Assembly: GCF_047601505.1 (NCBI RefSeq)
Contig: NZ_JASGJD010000001.1
Coordinates: 2,108,001 to 2,172,000 of the forward strand
DNA length: 64,000 bases
From: Cloacibacterium sp047601505
Lineage (GTDB): Bacteria > Bacteroidota > Bacteroidia > Flavobacteriales > Weeksellaceae
Direction: 5' to 3'
Position numbers and translations under genes: made by a program. Of this stretch, positions 18,283 through 26,733 are shown piece by piece. Below the pieces are notes generated by a model that worked only from the letters and a program-made list of their open reading frames with translations, did not search any database and was not told the origin of the DNA. The stretch's first letter is position 1. Each line of letters begins with the position of its first letter.

Positions 18283-19197
18283 TTGAGTACTTATTTAACG
18301 ATTCTCGGCTTTAATTCTGCAATTCCAACAGTGAAATCTGCTCCCACCTCACAGTTTCTTGAAATGGAAGAACGTTGTTTTCTTATTGATTGTGGCGAAG
18401 GAACGCAGGTGCAGCTAAGAAGAGCTAAAGCAAAATTCTCAAAAATTAATCATATTTTTATTTCTCATCTTCATGGCGACCACGTTTTTGGTTTGCCAGG
18501 TTTAATTTCTAGTTTCAGACTTTTAGGAAGAGACACGCCGCTTAATGTTTACGGGCCAAAAGGAATTAAAGCAATGATGGAAACTATTTTTAAATATACC
18601 GAAACGTATCAAGGTTTTAAAGTAATTTTCCATGAACTTTCTTCTAAAAAATCTGAGAAAATTTTCGAAGACAATAGAGTAGAAGTTTATACCATTCCGC
18701 TAGACCACAGAATCTATTGCAACGGTTATCTTTTTAAAGAAAAACCAAAAGAAAGACATCTTGATATGAAAGAAATTTCTAAATATCCAGAAATAGAAAT
18801 TTGTGATTATCATAATCTTAAACGAGGAAAAGATTTTATTTTGAGTGATGGTTATGTCTTGAAAAACGAAACACTTACAAAACCCGCAGAAATGCCCGTT
18901 TCTTACGCTTTTTGTAGTGATACCAGATATTCTGAAAGTATTGTTCCGATTATTAAAAATGTAGATTTGTTGTATCATGAAGCTACTTTTTTGCACGATT
19001 TGAAAGAAATGGCAGAATATACAGGACATACAACAGCGCTAGAAGCTGCCAAAATTGCCAGAAAAGCCAAAGCTAAAAAATTGATTTTAGGACATTTTTC
19101 TAACAGATATGCAGATTACAATGTTTTTCTAAAAGAGGCTTGTGAGATTTTTCCAGAAACGTACCTTCCAAAGCAATTAGAACCTGTAAAGATTTAG
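18283..19197 (+). CDS. rnz: Ribonuclease Z
   Basis: 304 residues, metallo-beta-lactamase fold. This enzyme processes the 3' end of tRNA precursors. FISHLHGDHVFGLPG (~62-76) carries the HxHxDH zinc motif. DHRIYCNGYLF, CSDTRYS, and HEATF followed by GHTTALEAA and GHFSNRY supply the remaining metal ligands and the typical C-terminus. No ATG fits; the reading frame begins with TTG right behind a 7-bp array, and the first residues (STYLTILGFNSAIPT) match the family's start, so TTG is chosen. Confidence 0.93.
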   Translation: MSTYLTILGFNSAIPTVKSAPTSQFLEMEERCFLIDCGEGTQVQLRRAKAKFSKINHIFISHLHGDHVFGLPGLISSFRLLGRDTPLNVYGPKGIKAMMETIFKYTETYQGFKVIFHELSSKKSEKIFEDNRVEVYTIPLDHRIYCNGYLFKEKPKERHLDMKEISKYPEIEICDYHNLKRGKDFILSDGYVLKNETLTKPAEMPVSYAFCSDTRYSESIVPIIKNVDLLYHEATFLHDLKEMAEYTGHTTALEAAKIARKAKAKKLILGHFSNRYADYNVFLKEACEIFPETYLPKQLEPVKI

Positions 19198-19233
19198 GAT
19201 TTACAATTTTTGATTTTATTTGTATTGATTAAA

Positions 19234-19268
19234 ATCAAATATCATCCATTAATAGTCAATTATAATCA
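19234..19268 (+). repeat. 7-bp-period array abutting an ATG
   Basis: Heptamers ATCAAAT, ATCATCC, ATTAATA, GTCAATT, ATAATCA end exactly at the base before the ATG of the next gene. Confidence 0.7.
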
Positions 19269-20033
19269 ATGAACGAACAAGAAATCTTTGATTTTTTGAA
19301 CCAAAAAGCAGAACAATACAATCATTTGGATTTTATTGAGCTAGACCCAATTTCTATTCCTCACCAGTTTTCATTGAAGCAAGATATAGAAATTTCGGCG
19401 TTTTTTTCGGCTACAATAGCTTGGGGAAATAGAAAATCTATCATTACTTCGGCTCAAAAAATCATCAATTTTATGGGGAATTCTCCTTATGATTTTGTGA
19501 TGAATGCTTCTGAAAAGGATTTAGAAAAATTAGATAATAAAGCCGTTCATAGAACATTTTCTGGTGAAGATTTTAAACAATTTCTTCTCAATTTAAAAAG
19601 AATTTATACAGAATCTGAAAGTCTCGAAAATCTATTTTTACTTCAAGAAAACGAAGAAAATTACTATCATTCCATCGAAAGATTTAGAAATCATTTTTTA
19701 GGTGAAACGCTTCACAGAAGTCATAAACACGTAAGTTCGCCTTATAAAAATTCGGCTTCAAAAAGATTGGTAATGTTTCTGAGATGGATGGTTCGTCAAG
19801 ATAAAAAAGGAGTAGATTTTGGGATTTGGAAAAATGTACCTCAAAAATATTTATCAATTCCGCTTGATGTTCACACGGCGAATATTTCCAGAAAATTAGG
19901 AATTCTCAGCCGAACTCAAAATGATTGGAAAGCAGTGGAAGAATTAGACAAAATGATTAGAAAATACAATTCCAAAGATCCTGCAATTTATGATTTTGCA
20001 CTTTTCGGAATTGGTGTTTCTAAAGAGTTTTAA
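19269..20033 (+). CDS. TIGR02757 (DUF2400) family protein
   Basis: 254 residues. The family pattern is visible: H-Q-F-S-x-K-Q-D-x-E-I-S-A-F, then A-W-G-N-R-K-S-I, the K-R-L-x-M-F-L-R-W-M-V-R block and IPLDVHTANISRKLG near the C-terminus. The last motif resembles the helix-hairpin-helix/Asp region of DNA glycosylases, and some annotations relate this family to the endonuclease III fold. No function is proven. Follows RNase Z on the same strand and may share its transcript. Confidence 0.85.
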   Translation: MNEQEIFDFLNQKAEQYNHLDFIELDPISIPHQFSLKQDIEISAFFSATIAWGNRKSIITSAQKIINFMGNSPYDFVMNASEKDLEKLDNKAVHRTFSGEDFKQFLLNLKRIYTESESLENLFLLQENEENYYHSIERFRNHFLGETLHRSHKHVSSPYKNSASKRLVMFLRWMVRQDKKGVDFGIWKNVPQKYLSIPLDVHTANISRKLGILSRTQNDWKAVEELDKMIRKYNSKDPAIYDFALFGIGVSKEF

Positions 20034-20061
20034 TTCTTATTTAAAAACGTAAAATGATTTT

Positions 20062-20991
20062 TTAAAACCATTTTTTCTTTAAAAATACCCAAACTCCAAC
20101 AATCGAAAGAATAATAGAACCGAAAAGAATTAAATAAATTCCGTTTGGATTATTTTCTAGATGATTGGTAACGTTCATTCCGTAAATACTGGCGATAAGT
20201 GTAGGAATCATCAAAATAATAGAGATAGAAGTTAATCTCTTCATTATTACGTTCAGATTATTAGAAATAACAGAAGCATAAGCGTCCATCATTCCGCTAA
20301 GGATATCACTAACGATATGAGAAGAATCAATGGCTTGTTTTAGCTCAATTTCTACGTCTTCTAGAAGTTCTTCGTCTAAAATATTTTTAATTTTTCTTTG
20401 ATTTTTGAATCTGTAAAGCAAAATTTCGTTACTTCTAAGTGATGTACTGAAATAAACTAAAGACTTTTCTATATTAAATAGCGTTTGCAAATCTTCATTT
20501 TTGATAGAACGTTCCAAATCGTTTTCTGCATTTTTAATTTGGATGTTGATTTGTTTCAAATATTTCAAAAACCAAACACTTGCGCTAAGATGAAATCTCA
20601 AAATAAGGTTTAGATTATCTGTTTCTACTATAGATTTTCTGGTAGAATAGTAGTTTACAAAATCTTGTAACAAATCTGTCTTATAAAAAGTAATGGTTAC
20701 AAAATAATCATCATTGTAAACAATACCTAAAGGAATGGTTATAAAGGGAGATTTTTCGTTGGTTGTTTTATAAGGAATACGAAGCAGAACAAAAGTCCAA
20801 TCGTCTTCCACTTCAATTCTTGGGCGTTCGTCTATATCTTCAATATCATTATAGAAAGCAGCAGGAATTTTTAATTCGTCTAAAAGAAAATTTTTGTCTT
20901 CGGTAGAAGGTTCTTCTATACTTATCCAGGCTCTTTTTCTTAGTTCGTTTTCTTTATTTATCTTTTTTTCTATGTAATAAATGTTTTTCAT
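20062..20991 (-). CDS. corA: CorA family magnesium/divalent cation transporter
   Basis: 309 residues. The long N-terminal cytoplasmic domain (to ~245) includes an alpha/beta part and a charged helical stalk. Two C-terminal helices follow, with the signature YGMNV at the end of the first (~268-272) and a short loop before the second. GMN is the selectivity motif of the pentameric CorA channel. It ends 29 bases from the convergent TIGR02757 gene. Mg2+ is the most likely ion; Co2+ or Ni2+ are possible. Confidence 0.92.
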   Translation of the reverse strand: MKNIYYIEKKINKENELRKRAWISIEEPSTEDKNFLLDELKIPAAFYNDIEDIDERPRIEVEDDWTFVLLRIPYKTTNEKSPFITIPLGIVYNDDYFVTITFYKTDLLQDFVNYYSTRKSIVETDNLNLILRFHLSASVWFLKYLKQINIQIKNAENDLERSIKNEDLQTLFNIEKSLVYFSTSLRSNEILLYRFKNQRKIKNILDEELLEDVEIELKQAIDSSHIVSDILSGMMDAYASVISNNLNVIMKRLTSISIILMIPTLIASIYGMNVTNHLENNPNGIYLILFGSIILSIVGVWVFLKKKWF

Positions 20992-21187
20992 TTCTAGATT
21001 TTTTTTGGAATTAAAGATTAAACTTAACTAGAACCTTGCACTTTTGGTAGCCCAAATTTCATTCAGAGAATTGATTTTTTGCATCTTATAAATGTGCCGA
21101 AATCAAAATCTTTGCAAATTTACGAAAATTAGTACTGAAAACCCATTGTGAATTTTTATTAATACAATTTTAAAGAAATTTTAATTG

Positions 21188-21195
21188 TAAATTTG
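21188..21195 (+). promoter_or_regulatory. Putative -7 promoter element
   Basis: TAAATTTG matches TAnnTTTG and lies 14 bases before the ATG of the coiled-coil gene. No clear -33 element. Confidence 0.45.
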
Positions 21196-21209
21196 TAAAA
21201 AATTAGAAA

Positions 21210-21767
21210 ATGAAATCAAAAGATTTGAAGATAAAAAAAATACCAACAATTATTGATAAATTTTCGGATAAAGCTATTGTATGGATTGGTTCTATACAAT
21301 CTTTAATAGCACATACTTTTGGATTTATTATATCATTTTCACTTTCTGTTTTTGGTTTGGTAGAGTTTGATAAGATGTTGCTGGTTCTTACCACTGTTGT
21401 TTCTTTAGAAGCTATTTATTTGTCTATTTTTATTCAAATGTCTGTAAATAAAAGTCATGAGCATATCGAAGATTTGAAAGAAGATGTTACTGAAATTCAA
21501 GAAGATATAGAATATATTCAAGAAGATATTGAAGAAATTAGCGAAGATATTGATGAAATTCAAGAAGATATAGACGAAATTCAAGAAGATATAGATGAAA
21601 TTGCTGATGATGACGATGATGATGATGACGAGCACAAGGAAAAAGCCAAAAAAGTAATCCTAAAAAGCAATGTTTCTAGCAATACCAGCGAAATAAAATC
21701 TTTGAAAAATAGAATCAACGAATTACAAGCTCAGCTAAAAGAATTGATAGAAGACGACGAAAATTAA
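21210..21767 (+). CDS. DUF1003-like membrane protein with heptad coiled-coil and Asp-rich tail
   Basis: 185 residues. Residues ~18-75 hold two hydrophobic segments ending in VVSLEAIYLSIFIQMSVNK, which resembles the end of the DUF1003 domain (S-x-E-A-I-F-L-S-x-F-x-L). From ~80 to ~132 there is a strikingly regular run of seven-residue units of the type E-D-I-x-E-I-Q, followed by a run of eight Asp and a basic stretch. A second coiled-coil segment (~160-180) ends the protein. The pattern suggests a membrane-anchored, strongly acidic coiled coil. The function is unknown. Its stop codon overlaps the convergent rsmA stop. Confidence 0.7.
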   Translation: MKSKDLKIKKIPTIIDKFSDKAIVWIGSIQSLIAHTFGFIISFSLSVFGLVEFDKMLLVLTTVVSLEAIYLSIFIQMSVNKSHEHIEDLKEDVTEIQEDIEYIQEDIEEISEDIDEIQEDIDEIQEDIDEIADDDDDDDDEHKEKAKKVILKSNVSSNTSEIKSLKNRINELQAQLKELIEDDEN

Positions 21768-22534
21768 TTTGCAGATTTCCACTCTTTTGTAAAATTAATA
21801 AAATCTTCTACGCTTAATTCTTCAGCGCGTTTGTCCATAAAAGTGTGATTTTTTAAGCTTTCTGGGATGTTAAGAGGTTTTAGAGCGTTGCTCAATTTTT
21901 TTCTTCTTTGATTAAAGCCAGTTTTCACAATTTGTTTAAAAAGTTCTTCGTTTCCTTCTAAGCCTTCTTTTCTGTTTCTGGTCAATTTTATAACGCCAGA
22001 TTTTACTTTTGGAGGCGGATTGAAAACGTTTTCGTGAACCGTAAAAAGATATTTTACATCATAATAAGCCTGCACCAAAACGGTGAGAATTCCATAATCT
22101 TTGGTTCTTGGTACAGCAGCAGTTCTCTCGGCAACTTCTTTTTGGAACATACCCGCCATTTCTGGAATTTGTTGGTAATTATCAATAATTTTAAAAAGAA
22201 TTTGCGACGAAATATTATAAGGAAAATTCCCAATTACAGCCACTTCATTATCAAAAATATTACTTAAATTAATTTTTAGGAAATCACCTGTAAAGTGTTT
22301 GTTTTCAAGTTTTTGATAATTTATTTTTAGATATTCTATAGATTCTGTATCAATTTCTGCAACGTAAGTTTCGGTAGGTTTTTCTAATAAATATTTGGTA
22401 AGAACTCCTGTGCCAGGACCAACTTCTAATACATATTTGTACTCTTGAAAATCAAGACTATCTACAATTTTTTTAGCGATATTTTCGTCTGTAAGGAAAT
22501 GTTGACCGAGGTGTTTTTTGGCTTTTACGTTCAA
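21764..22534 (-). CDS. rsmA: 16S rRNA (A1518/A1519-N6) dimethyltransferase
   Basis: 256 residues (KsgA family). It dimethylates two adenines in helix 45 of 16S rRNA during small-subunit assembly. The start KAKKHLGQHFLTD is characteristic; the SAM-binding loop is EVGPGTGVLTKYLL (~39-52) and the catalytic motif is GNFPYNISSQ (~102). The PPPKVKSGVI segment and the C-terminal helical domain with FNQRRKKLSNAL are also present. The last four bases overlap the stop of the convergent gene. Confidence 0.95.
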   Translation of the reverse strand: MNVKAKKHLGQHFLTDENIAKKIVDSLDFQEYKYVLEVGPGTGVLTKYLLEKPTETYVAEIDTESIEYLKINYQKLENKHFTGDFLKINLSNIFDNEVAVIGNFPYNISSQILFKIIDNYQQIPEMAGMFQKEVAERTAAVPRTKDYGILTVLVQAYYDVKYLFTVHENVFNPPPKVKSGVIKLTRNRKEGLEGNEELFKQIVKTGFNQRRKKLSNALKPLNIPESLKNHTFMDKRAEELSVEDFINFTKEWKSAN

Positions 22535-22693
22535 GATTTTAAAATTTTTGTAAAGATATGAATTTTGTCTTTAACATAAATTTAGATTCCAATTCAACGT
22601 TATTTTTTTATTCTGAATTAGTTTTTTTTGATAAGAATGATGTTGTTGGTTTTGTTTTCTGCGTGAGTGCGAAGCGATGTGTTTGAGCTCTTT

Positions 22694-22789
22694 ATATTTT
22701 TTTGAATGGGTTTGGAGCGTTGGAAAAAATATAAAAGCGAGTGAGCGAAGAACGACCTTTTTTGTAGAGGAGAAGCTTGGCAAAAAAGG
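22694..22789. repeat. Intergenic hairpin element, rsmA-ftsX spacer
   Basis: The 356-bp spacer holds two clear inverted repeats: TATATTTTTT (22694-22703) / AAAAAATATA (22725-22734), and CCTTTTTTG (22756-22764) / CAAAAAAGG (22781-22789). The bases between are richer in G (GCGAGTGAGCGAAG) than the surroundings. The loop and right arm (AAGCTTGGCAAAAAAGG) resemble part of the nested repeat at 17427-17501. Probably a dispersed REP-like element; no gene is supported. Confidence 0.55.
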
Positions 22790-22890
22790 GCACGCCCAAA
22801 TAAGTTTTAAGATTTTTTAACACAGTTTAAGACTTCTACAAAGGCGAGTTTCGGAGTTTTTTTTCTATTTTAGCAGAAAATTTTTTATTG

Positions 22891-23790
22891 ATGGCAAAAT
22901 TAGCAGACGATTTAAACAAAAAACGACTTCGTTCTAGTAACATTACAGTATCAATAAGTATTGCATTAGTTTTATTTTTGGTAGGACTTTTCGGGCTTAT
23001 CCTTATTAATGCTCAGAGATATTCTGATTATATTAAAGAGCAATTGGTGGTAGAAGCGTACTTTGATGAACATCTTGACCCAAAAGATTCTGCAAAAGCA
23101 GATGAATTGAATAAAATTACTTACGAAAGAATAAAACTTCTTCCTTTTGTTAAAAAAGCGAAATTTATCTCTCAAGAAGAAGCTACTTCTATTGCTAAAA
23201 CTCAATTGGGAATAGATTCTGAAGCTCTTTTTGAAGGAAATATTTTTCCACCATCTGTAGAAGTTACCTTAAAACCAGAATTTGTAGACCCAGCTAAAAT
23301 TGATGCTGTAGTAAAACAAATTAGCGATGTAGAAGGTATAAAAGAAGTAAAAAATGATAGTAAACTTACCATTGAAGTATATAATAATCTGAATAGAATT
23401 CTTACTTGGATTTTAGGTTTTTCGGTCTTATTTTTAATTGTTGCAATGGTTTTAATTAATAATTCTATAAGACTTAAAATTTTCTCTAAACGATTCATTA
23501 TCAAGACTATGCAATTGGTAGGAGCAAAGAGAAGGTTTATCTTAAAACCGTTTATAAAAGAAGCGATAATCTTAGGAATTGTAGGTGCTGCAATTGGTCT
23601 TACGGCATTATTTACAGGTTGGTACTTCTTTACCAGTGAAATAGGAACTCCTTTTGTTCAAGATACCAATAAATATGTTTGGTTGGTATTTATTGTAGTA
23701 GGAATTGGAATTCTAATAACTACTATTAGTACAATATTTGCAACTTGGAGATTCTTAGCTTCTAGTGTAGATGATCTTTATTATTCATAG
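22891..23790 (+). CDS. ftsX: Cell division protein FtsX
   Basis: 299 residues. ATG at 22891 is preferred over the TTG one codon upstream. The topology is that of FtsX: a short cytoplasmic start, one helix (~20-42), a periplasmic domain to ~170 and three C-terminal helices within a FtsX/MacB-type permease domain (MQLVGAKRRFILKPFIKEA marks its start). FtsX partners FtsE to couple divisome activity to peptidoglycan hydrolases; ftsE is not in this window. The following DUF3098-uppP-truB order is typical for Flavobacteriia. Confidence 0.93.
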   Translation: MAKLADDLNKKRLRSSNITVSISIALVLFLVGLFGLILINAQRYSDYIKEQLVVEAYFDEHLDPKDSAKADELNKITYERIKLLPFVKKAKFISQEEATSIAKTQLGIDSEALFEGNIFPPSVEVTLKPEFVDPAKIDAVVKQISDVEGIKEVKNDSKLTIEVYNNLNRILTWILGFSVLFLIVAMVLINNSIRLKIFSKRFIIKTMQLVGAKRRFILKPFIKEAIILGIVGAAIGLTALFTGWYFFTSEIGTPFVQDTNKYVWLVFIVVGIGILITTISTIFATWRFLASSVDDLYYS

Positions 23791-23805
23791 AAATTGATAT
23801 AGAAA

Positions 23806-24084
23806 ATGTCTAAAAATAAAACTTCAGTTCAAACTGAAAACAAAGAAAAAAGTCCTTTTTATTTTGGTAAAAAAAATTATCAATTAATGATTATTGGTTT
23901 GGTGCTTATTGCATTGGGATTTGTTTTGATGATGGGAGCAGACGCCAATACTGTAGATGGAAAATTTGATCCAAATGTTTGGAATGACGATATTTTCTCT
24001 ATTAGAAGAATCAGAATTGCACCTCTTTTGGTAATTTCTGGATTTGTGGTAGAAATTTTCGCCATTTTAAAGAGAAATAAATAA
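23806..24084 (+). CDS. DUF3098 family membrane protein
   Basis: 92 residues. Two helices (~25-44 and ~68-88) are separated by a short loop with VDGKFDPNVWNDDIFS and then RRIRIAPLLVISGF, the typical DUF3098 signature. The family is almost confined to Bacteroidota and sits between ftsX and uppP, which suggests a role at the division site or in cell-wall work; no function is proven. Starts 15 bases after ftsX. Confidence 0.88.
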   Translation: MSKNKTSVQTENKEKSPFYFGKKNYQLMIIGLVLIALGFVLMMGADANTVDGKFDPNVWNDDIFSIRRIRIAPLLVISGFVVEIFAILKRNK

Positions 24085-24101
24085 TTGAAATCAAAATAAT
24101 T

Positions 24102-24140
24102 AACTTTGTCAAAGATTAAAACTTTGACAAAGTTTTTTTT
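24102..24140 (+). terminator. Terminator built from a perfect 13-bp TTTGTCAAAG palindrome
   Basis: AACTTTGTCAAAG / CTTTGACAAAGTT, perfect 13-bp stem, loop ATTAAAA, then eight T. The same stem occurs at 58491-58522 upstream of uvrA. Confidence 0.85.
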
Positions 24141-24152
24141 ATAACTATAATA

Positions 24153-24187
24153 AAGCTAAATGCAGATTGCAGAAAGCTGAAACCAAT
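24153..24187 (+). repeat. 7-bp-period array before uppP
   Basis: Heptamers AAGCTAA, ATGCAGA, TTGCAGA, AAGCTGA, AACCAAT, ending six bases before the uppP ATG. A TTG inside it opens the reading frame but is not a credible start. Confidence 0.7.
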
Positions 24188-24193
24188 AAAAAT

Positions 24194-25006
24194 ATGGATT
24201 TAATACAAGCAATTATTATTGCAATAATAGAAGGACTTACAGAATATTTGCCCGTTTCATCTACGGCTCACATGATTTTTACCAGCTCAATTTTTGGTAT
24301 TCAGGAAGACGAATTTGTAAAAATGTTTCAAGTGTCTATTCAGTTTGGAGCTATTCTAGCGGTGGTATTTCTGTATTGGAAAAAGTTCTTCGATTTTAAA
24401 AATTTTAATTTTTACATTAAATTAGCTTTTGCAGTACTTCCTGCATTGGTTTTAGGGAAATTATTTGATGATAAAATAGATGCAATCTTAGGAAATCCTA
24501 TTCCAATTGCTATAGTTTTGGTTTTGGGCGGAGTTGTTTTATTGTTTATTGATAAGGTTTTTAAAGTTCATACTGTACACAACGAAAAAGAAATTTCTAT
24601 AAAAAAAGCAATAATGATCGGGTTTTGGCAATGTTTAGCAATGATGCCAGGAACCAGTAGAAGTGCCGCTTCAATTATTGGAGGTATGCAACAAAAACTC
24701 ACCAGAGAAGCTGCTGCAGAATTTTCTTTCTTTTTGGCTGTTCCTACCATGTTGGCTGTTACTGTTTATTCTATTTTCTTGAAGAAATTCAATTATCAAG
24801 GGATTGAACAAAAAGGTTATGAAATGCTAATGCAAGGCGACAATTTGAAATTGTTTTTGTTAGGAAATGTTATAGCGTTTGTAGTTGCTGTAATTGCGAT
24901 TAAATTCTTTATTGGAGTGATTAAAAAATACGGCTTCAAACCTTGGGGTTGGTACAGAATAATCGTTGGTATAGCGCTTTTGGTATATTTTACTTGGTTT
25001 AAATAA
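24194..25006 (+). CDS. uppP: Undecaprenyl-diphosphate phosphatase
   Basis: 270 residues (BacA/UppP family), start at MDLIQ. It recycles the lipid carrier of cell-wall synthesis by removing a phosphate from undecaprenyl diphosphate. The two catalytic regions are EGLTEYLPVSSTAHM near the N-terminus and PGTSRSAASIIGGM in the middle, where Glu, Ser and Arg are essential in the family. The ending KYGFKPWGWYRIIVG is typical. The next gene starts directly after the stop codon. Confidence 0.95.
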   Translation: MDLIQAIIIAIIEGLTEYLPVSSTAHMIFTSSIFGIQEDEFVKMFQVSIQFGAILAVVFLYWKKFFDFKNFNFYIKLAFAVLPALVLGKLFDDKIDAILGNPIPIAIVLVLGGVVLLFIDKVFKVHTVHNEKEISIKKAIMIGFWQCLAMMPGTSRSAASIIGGMQQKLTREAAAEFSFFLAVPTMLAVTVYSIFLKKFNYQGIEQKGYEMLMQGDNLKLFLLGNVIAFVVAVIAIKFFIGVIKKYGFKPWGWYRIIVGIALLVYFTWFK

Positions 25007-25441
25007 ATGGAAAAAAGAGTTTTTAGAAATAAGATTATTTATTGGATTTCGATAATTTATTTTTTAACAATATTATATAGTATTTTTAAATATTTAACTC
25101 AATTTTTTTTAATAATAGATAAAGAACATATCAGATATTATATTAATGTTTTTAATTTTATTATAATAATTGTAATCTTAATTTTTCTAATAGACAAAAA
25201 TTCTAAATCTGTATTTTTAATTAATTTTTTAATTGGATTTATAGTGCTTTTAGCGGTTTTTAAAATTTTTAACGCTTATTTTTATTTTGGATTTTTTCAA
25301 GAACAAACTAAAGGAGAATTATTTTTAATATTCTTGAATTTGCTTTACCTTTTTTTAGTTAACTTCTTTAAAGTAAATCAGAAAGATATATTAAAATCCG
25401 AAGAAATAGACCAAATTGGAAATGAAAATATTGAATCTTAA
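25007..25441 (+). CDS. Four-helix membrane protein, function unknown
   Basis: 144 residues. Four hydrophobic helices (about 10-32, 44-62, 67-92, 102-120) and a short acidic tail. The ATG follows the uppP TAA without a gap and the stop lies 4 bases before truB, so it is part of the operon. It is richer in Ile/Phe/Leu than its neighbours, and I recognise no family. Confidence 0.65.
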   Translation: MEKRVFRNKIIYWISIIYFLTILYSIFKYLTQFFLIIDKEHIRYYINVFNFIIIIVILIFLIDKNSKSVFLINFLIGFIVLLAVFKIFNAYFYFGFFQEQTKGELFLIFLNLLYLFLVNFFKVNQKDILKSEEIDQIGNENIES

Positions 25442-25445
25442 ATAA

Positions 25446-26150
25446 ATGACAGCAGAAGATTTTTTAAACGGACAAATACTATTAGTAGACAAACCTTTGG
25501 ATTGGACTAGTTTTCAGGCTGTTAATAAGTTAAAATACAAACTGAAAAGAGAATTTAATTTACCTAAAAAATTTAAAATTGGGCATGCCGGTACTTTAGA
25601 CCCTAGAGCTACAGGTTTGCTGATTGTTTGTACGGGTAAATTCACCAAAAAAATTCCCGAAATTCAAGATGCTCCAAAAGAATATTGGGCAGAAATAAAA
25701 ATTGGTGTTCAAACAGAATCTTACGACACAGAAAAACCCGAAATTCTACCAAAAGATTTTTCTCACATTACGGAAGATTTTATCATTGAAACTTTAGAAA
25801 AATTTGTAGGAGAAATAGAGCAAATACCGCCTGTGTTTTCTGCAATAAAAATTGACGGAGACAGAGCTTATGATTTAGCCAGAAAAGGAATAGATGTAGA
25901 AATGAAATCTAGAAAAACTACAATTCATTACCTCAATAATGTGGAAATTAATTTGCCTTTTATTAGTTTTACAGTAGGTTGTAGCAAAGGAACTTATATT
26001 AGAAGTTTGGCTCACGATATTGGACAGAGTTTAGAAGTTGGCGCCTATCTTACGCAACTCAGAAGAACAAAAATAGGAGAGTACACTGTAGAAAATGCTC
26101 AATCTAATATTTTGGAAAATGAGTTTAGATTTGAAAATATTGAATTATGA
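25446..26150 (+). CDS. truB: tRNA pseudouridine(55) synthase
   Basis: 234 residues, catalysing U55 to pseudouridine in the T-loop of tRNAs. Motifs: LLVDKPLDWTSF at the start, GHAGTLDPRATGLL with the catalytic Asp (~52), PPVFSAIKIDGDRAYDLAR and CSKGTYIRSLAHDIG. No PUA domain, as usual for the short Bacteroidota form. The stop overlaps the ATG of the next gene by four bases. Confidence 0.95.
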   Translation: MTAEDFLNGQILLVDKPLDWTSFQAVNKLKYKLKREFNLPKKFKIGHAGTLDPRATGLLIVCTGKFTKKIPEIQDAPKEYWAEIKIGVQTESYDTEKPEILPKDFSHITEDFIIETLEKFVGEIEQIPPVFSAIKIDGDRAYDLARKGIDVEMKSRKTTIHYLNNVEINLPFISFTVGCSKGTYIRSLAHDIGQSLEVGAYLTQLRRTKIGEYTVENAQSNILENEFRFENIEL

Positions 26151-26701
26151 AAAAGTTTTATTTTTTATTAATTTTAGTTTCAATATTTGGGTTTTCTCAA
26201 CAAAATAGAAATCAAAACCAAGGAATTTATTGGAGTACAGATGCTCAATTTGCTTATGGTTTAGGAAAAGCTGTTGCAGATATTATCAACGAAGATAATA
26301 ATGTAGATTTCAATGCGAATGTAGGTTTAACTTCAGTTGTTGGTTTTCAGCCAATAAACAGAATTGGATTGGGAGCCGGTTTTAGATATAATTATATTTA
26401 CGATAATATCAATAATTTTTATTTTATATTTCAACCCAAAATTTATTTTGGAGATGTTTCAGATTCTGGATTTTTGTATTTTAATGCAGGTTTTGCCCTT
26501 ACAAAAAGTGATGTGAGAAATGCAAGATTATATACTTTAGGAATTGGTGATCAAAATTCTATCAACGTAAGAATGAAGTATTATTATTCACTTTTTTTGG
26601 AAAATCACAGCATGAGTTTCGGAAACGGACTTAAAAATAATTTGTACATTGGTTTAAACTTTGGGATAACATTTCATTCTAATAAAGTAAGAGAAAAATA
26701 A
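26147..26701 (+). CDS. Secreted, probably outer-membrane beta-barrel protein
   Basis: 184 residues with a clear signal peptide (KKFYFLLILVSIFGFSQQ). The remainder has alternating polar/aromatic strands (ALGYGLG-like, IGLGAGFRYNYIY, FYFIFQPKIYF, NLYIGLNFGITF) that suggest an eight-strand barrel. No family is recognised. It overlaps truB by four bases, so translation may be coupled. Confidence 0.65.
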   Translation: MKKFYFLLILVSIFGFSQQNRNQNQGIYWSTDAQFAYGLGKAVADIINEDNNVDFNANVGLTSVVGFQPINRIGLGAGFRYNYIYDNINNFYFIFQPKIYFGDVSDSGFLYFNAGFALTKSDVRNARLYTLGIGDQNSINVRMKYYYSLFLENHSMSFGNGLKNNLYIGLNFGITFHSNKVREK

Positions 26702-26708
26702 TTATTTG

Positions 26709-26729
26709 TAGCTCATTACTAATTACTTA
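26709..26729 (+). repeat. 7-bp array TAGCTCA/TTACTAA/TTACTTA before rluF
   Basis: Three heptamers ending four bases before the rluF ATG. Confidence 0.65.
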
Positions 26730-26733
26730 AAAA

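Noticed and set aside
21405..21635. Minus-strand frame with Ile/Phe/Asn repeats
   Set aside because: It is the antisense of the heptad coiled-coil region of the plus-strand gene.
22571..22783. Minus-strand frame of 70 codons between rsmA and ftsX
   Set aside because: It translates the hairpin element; no start context, no family resemblance.
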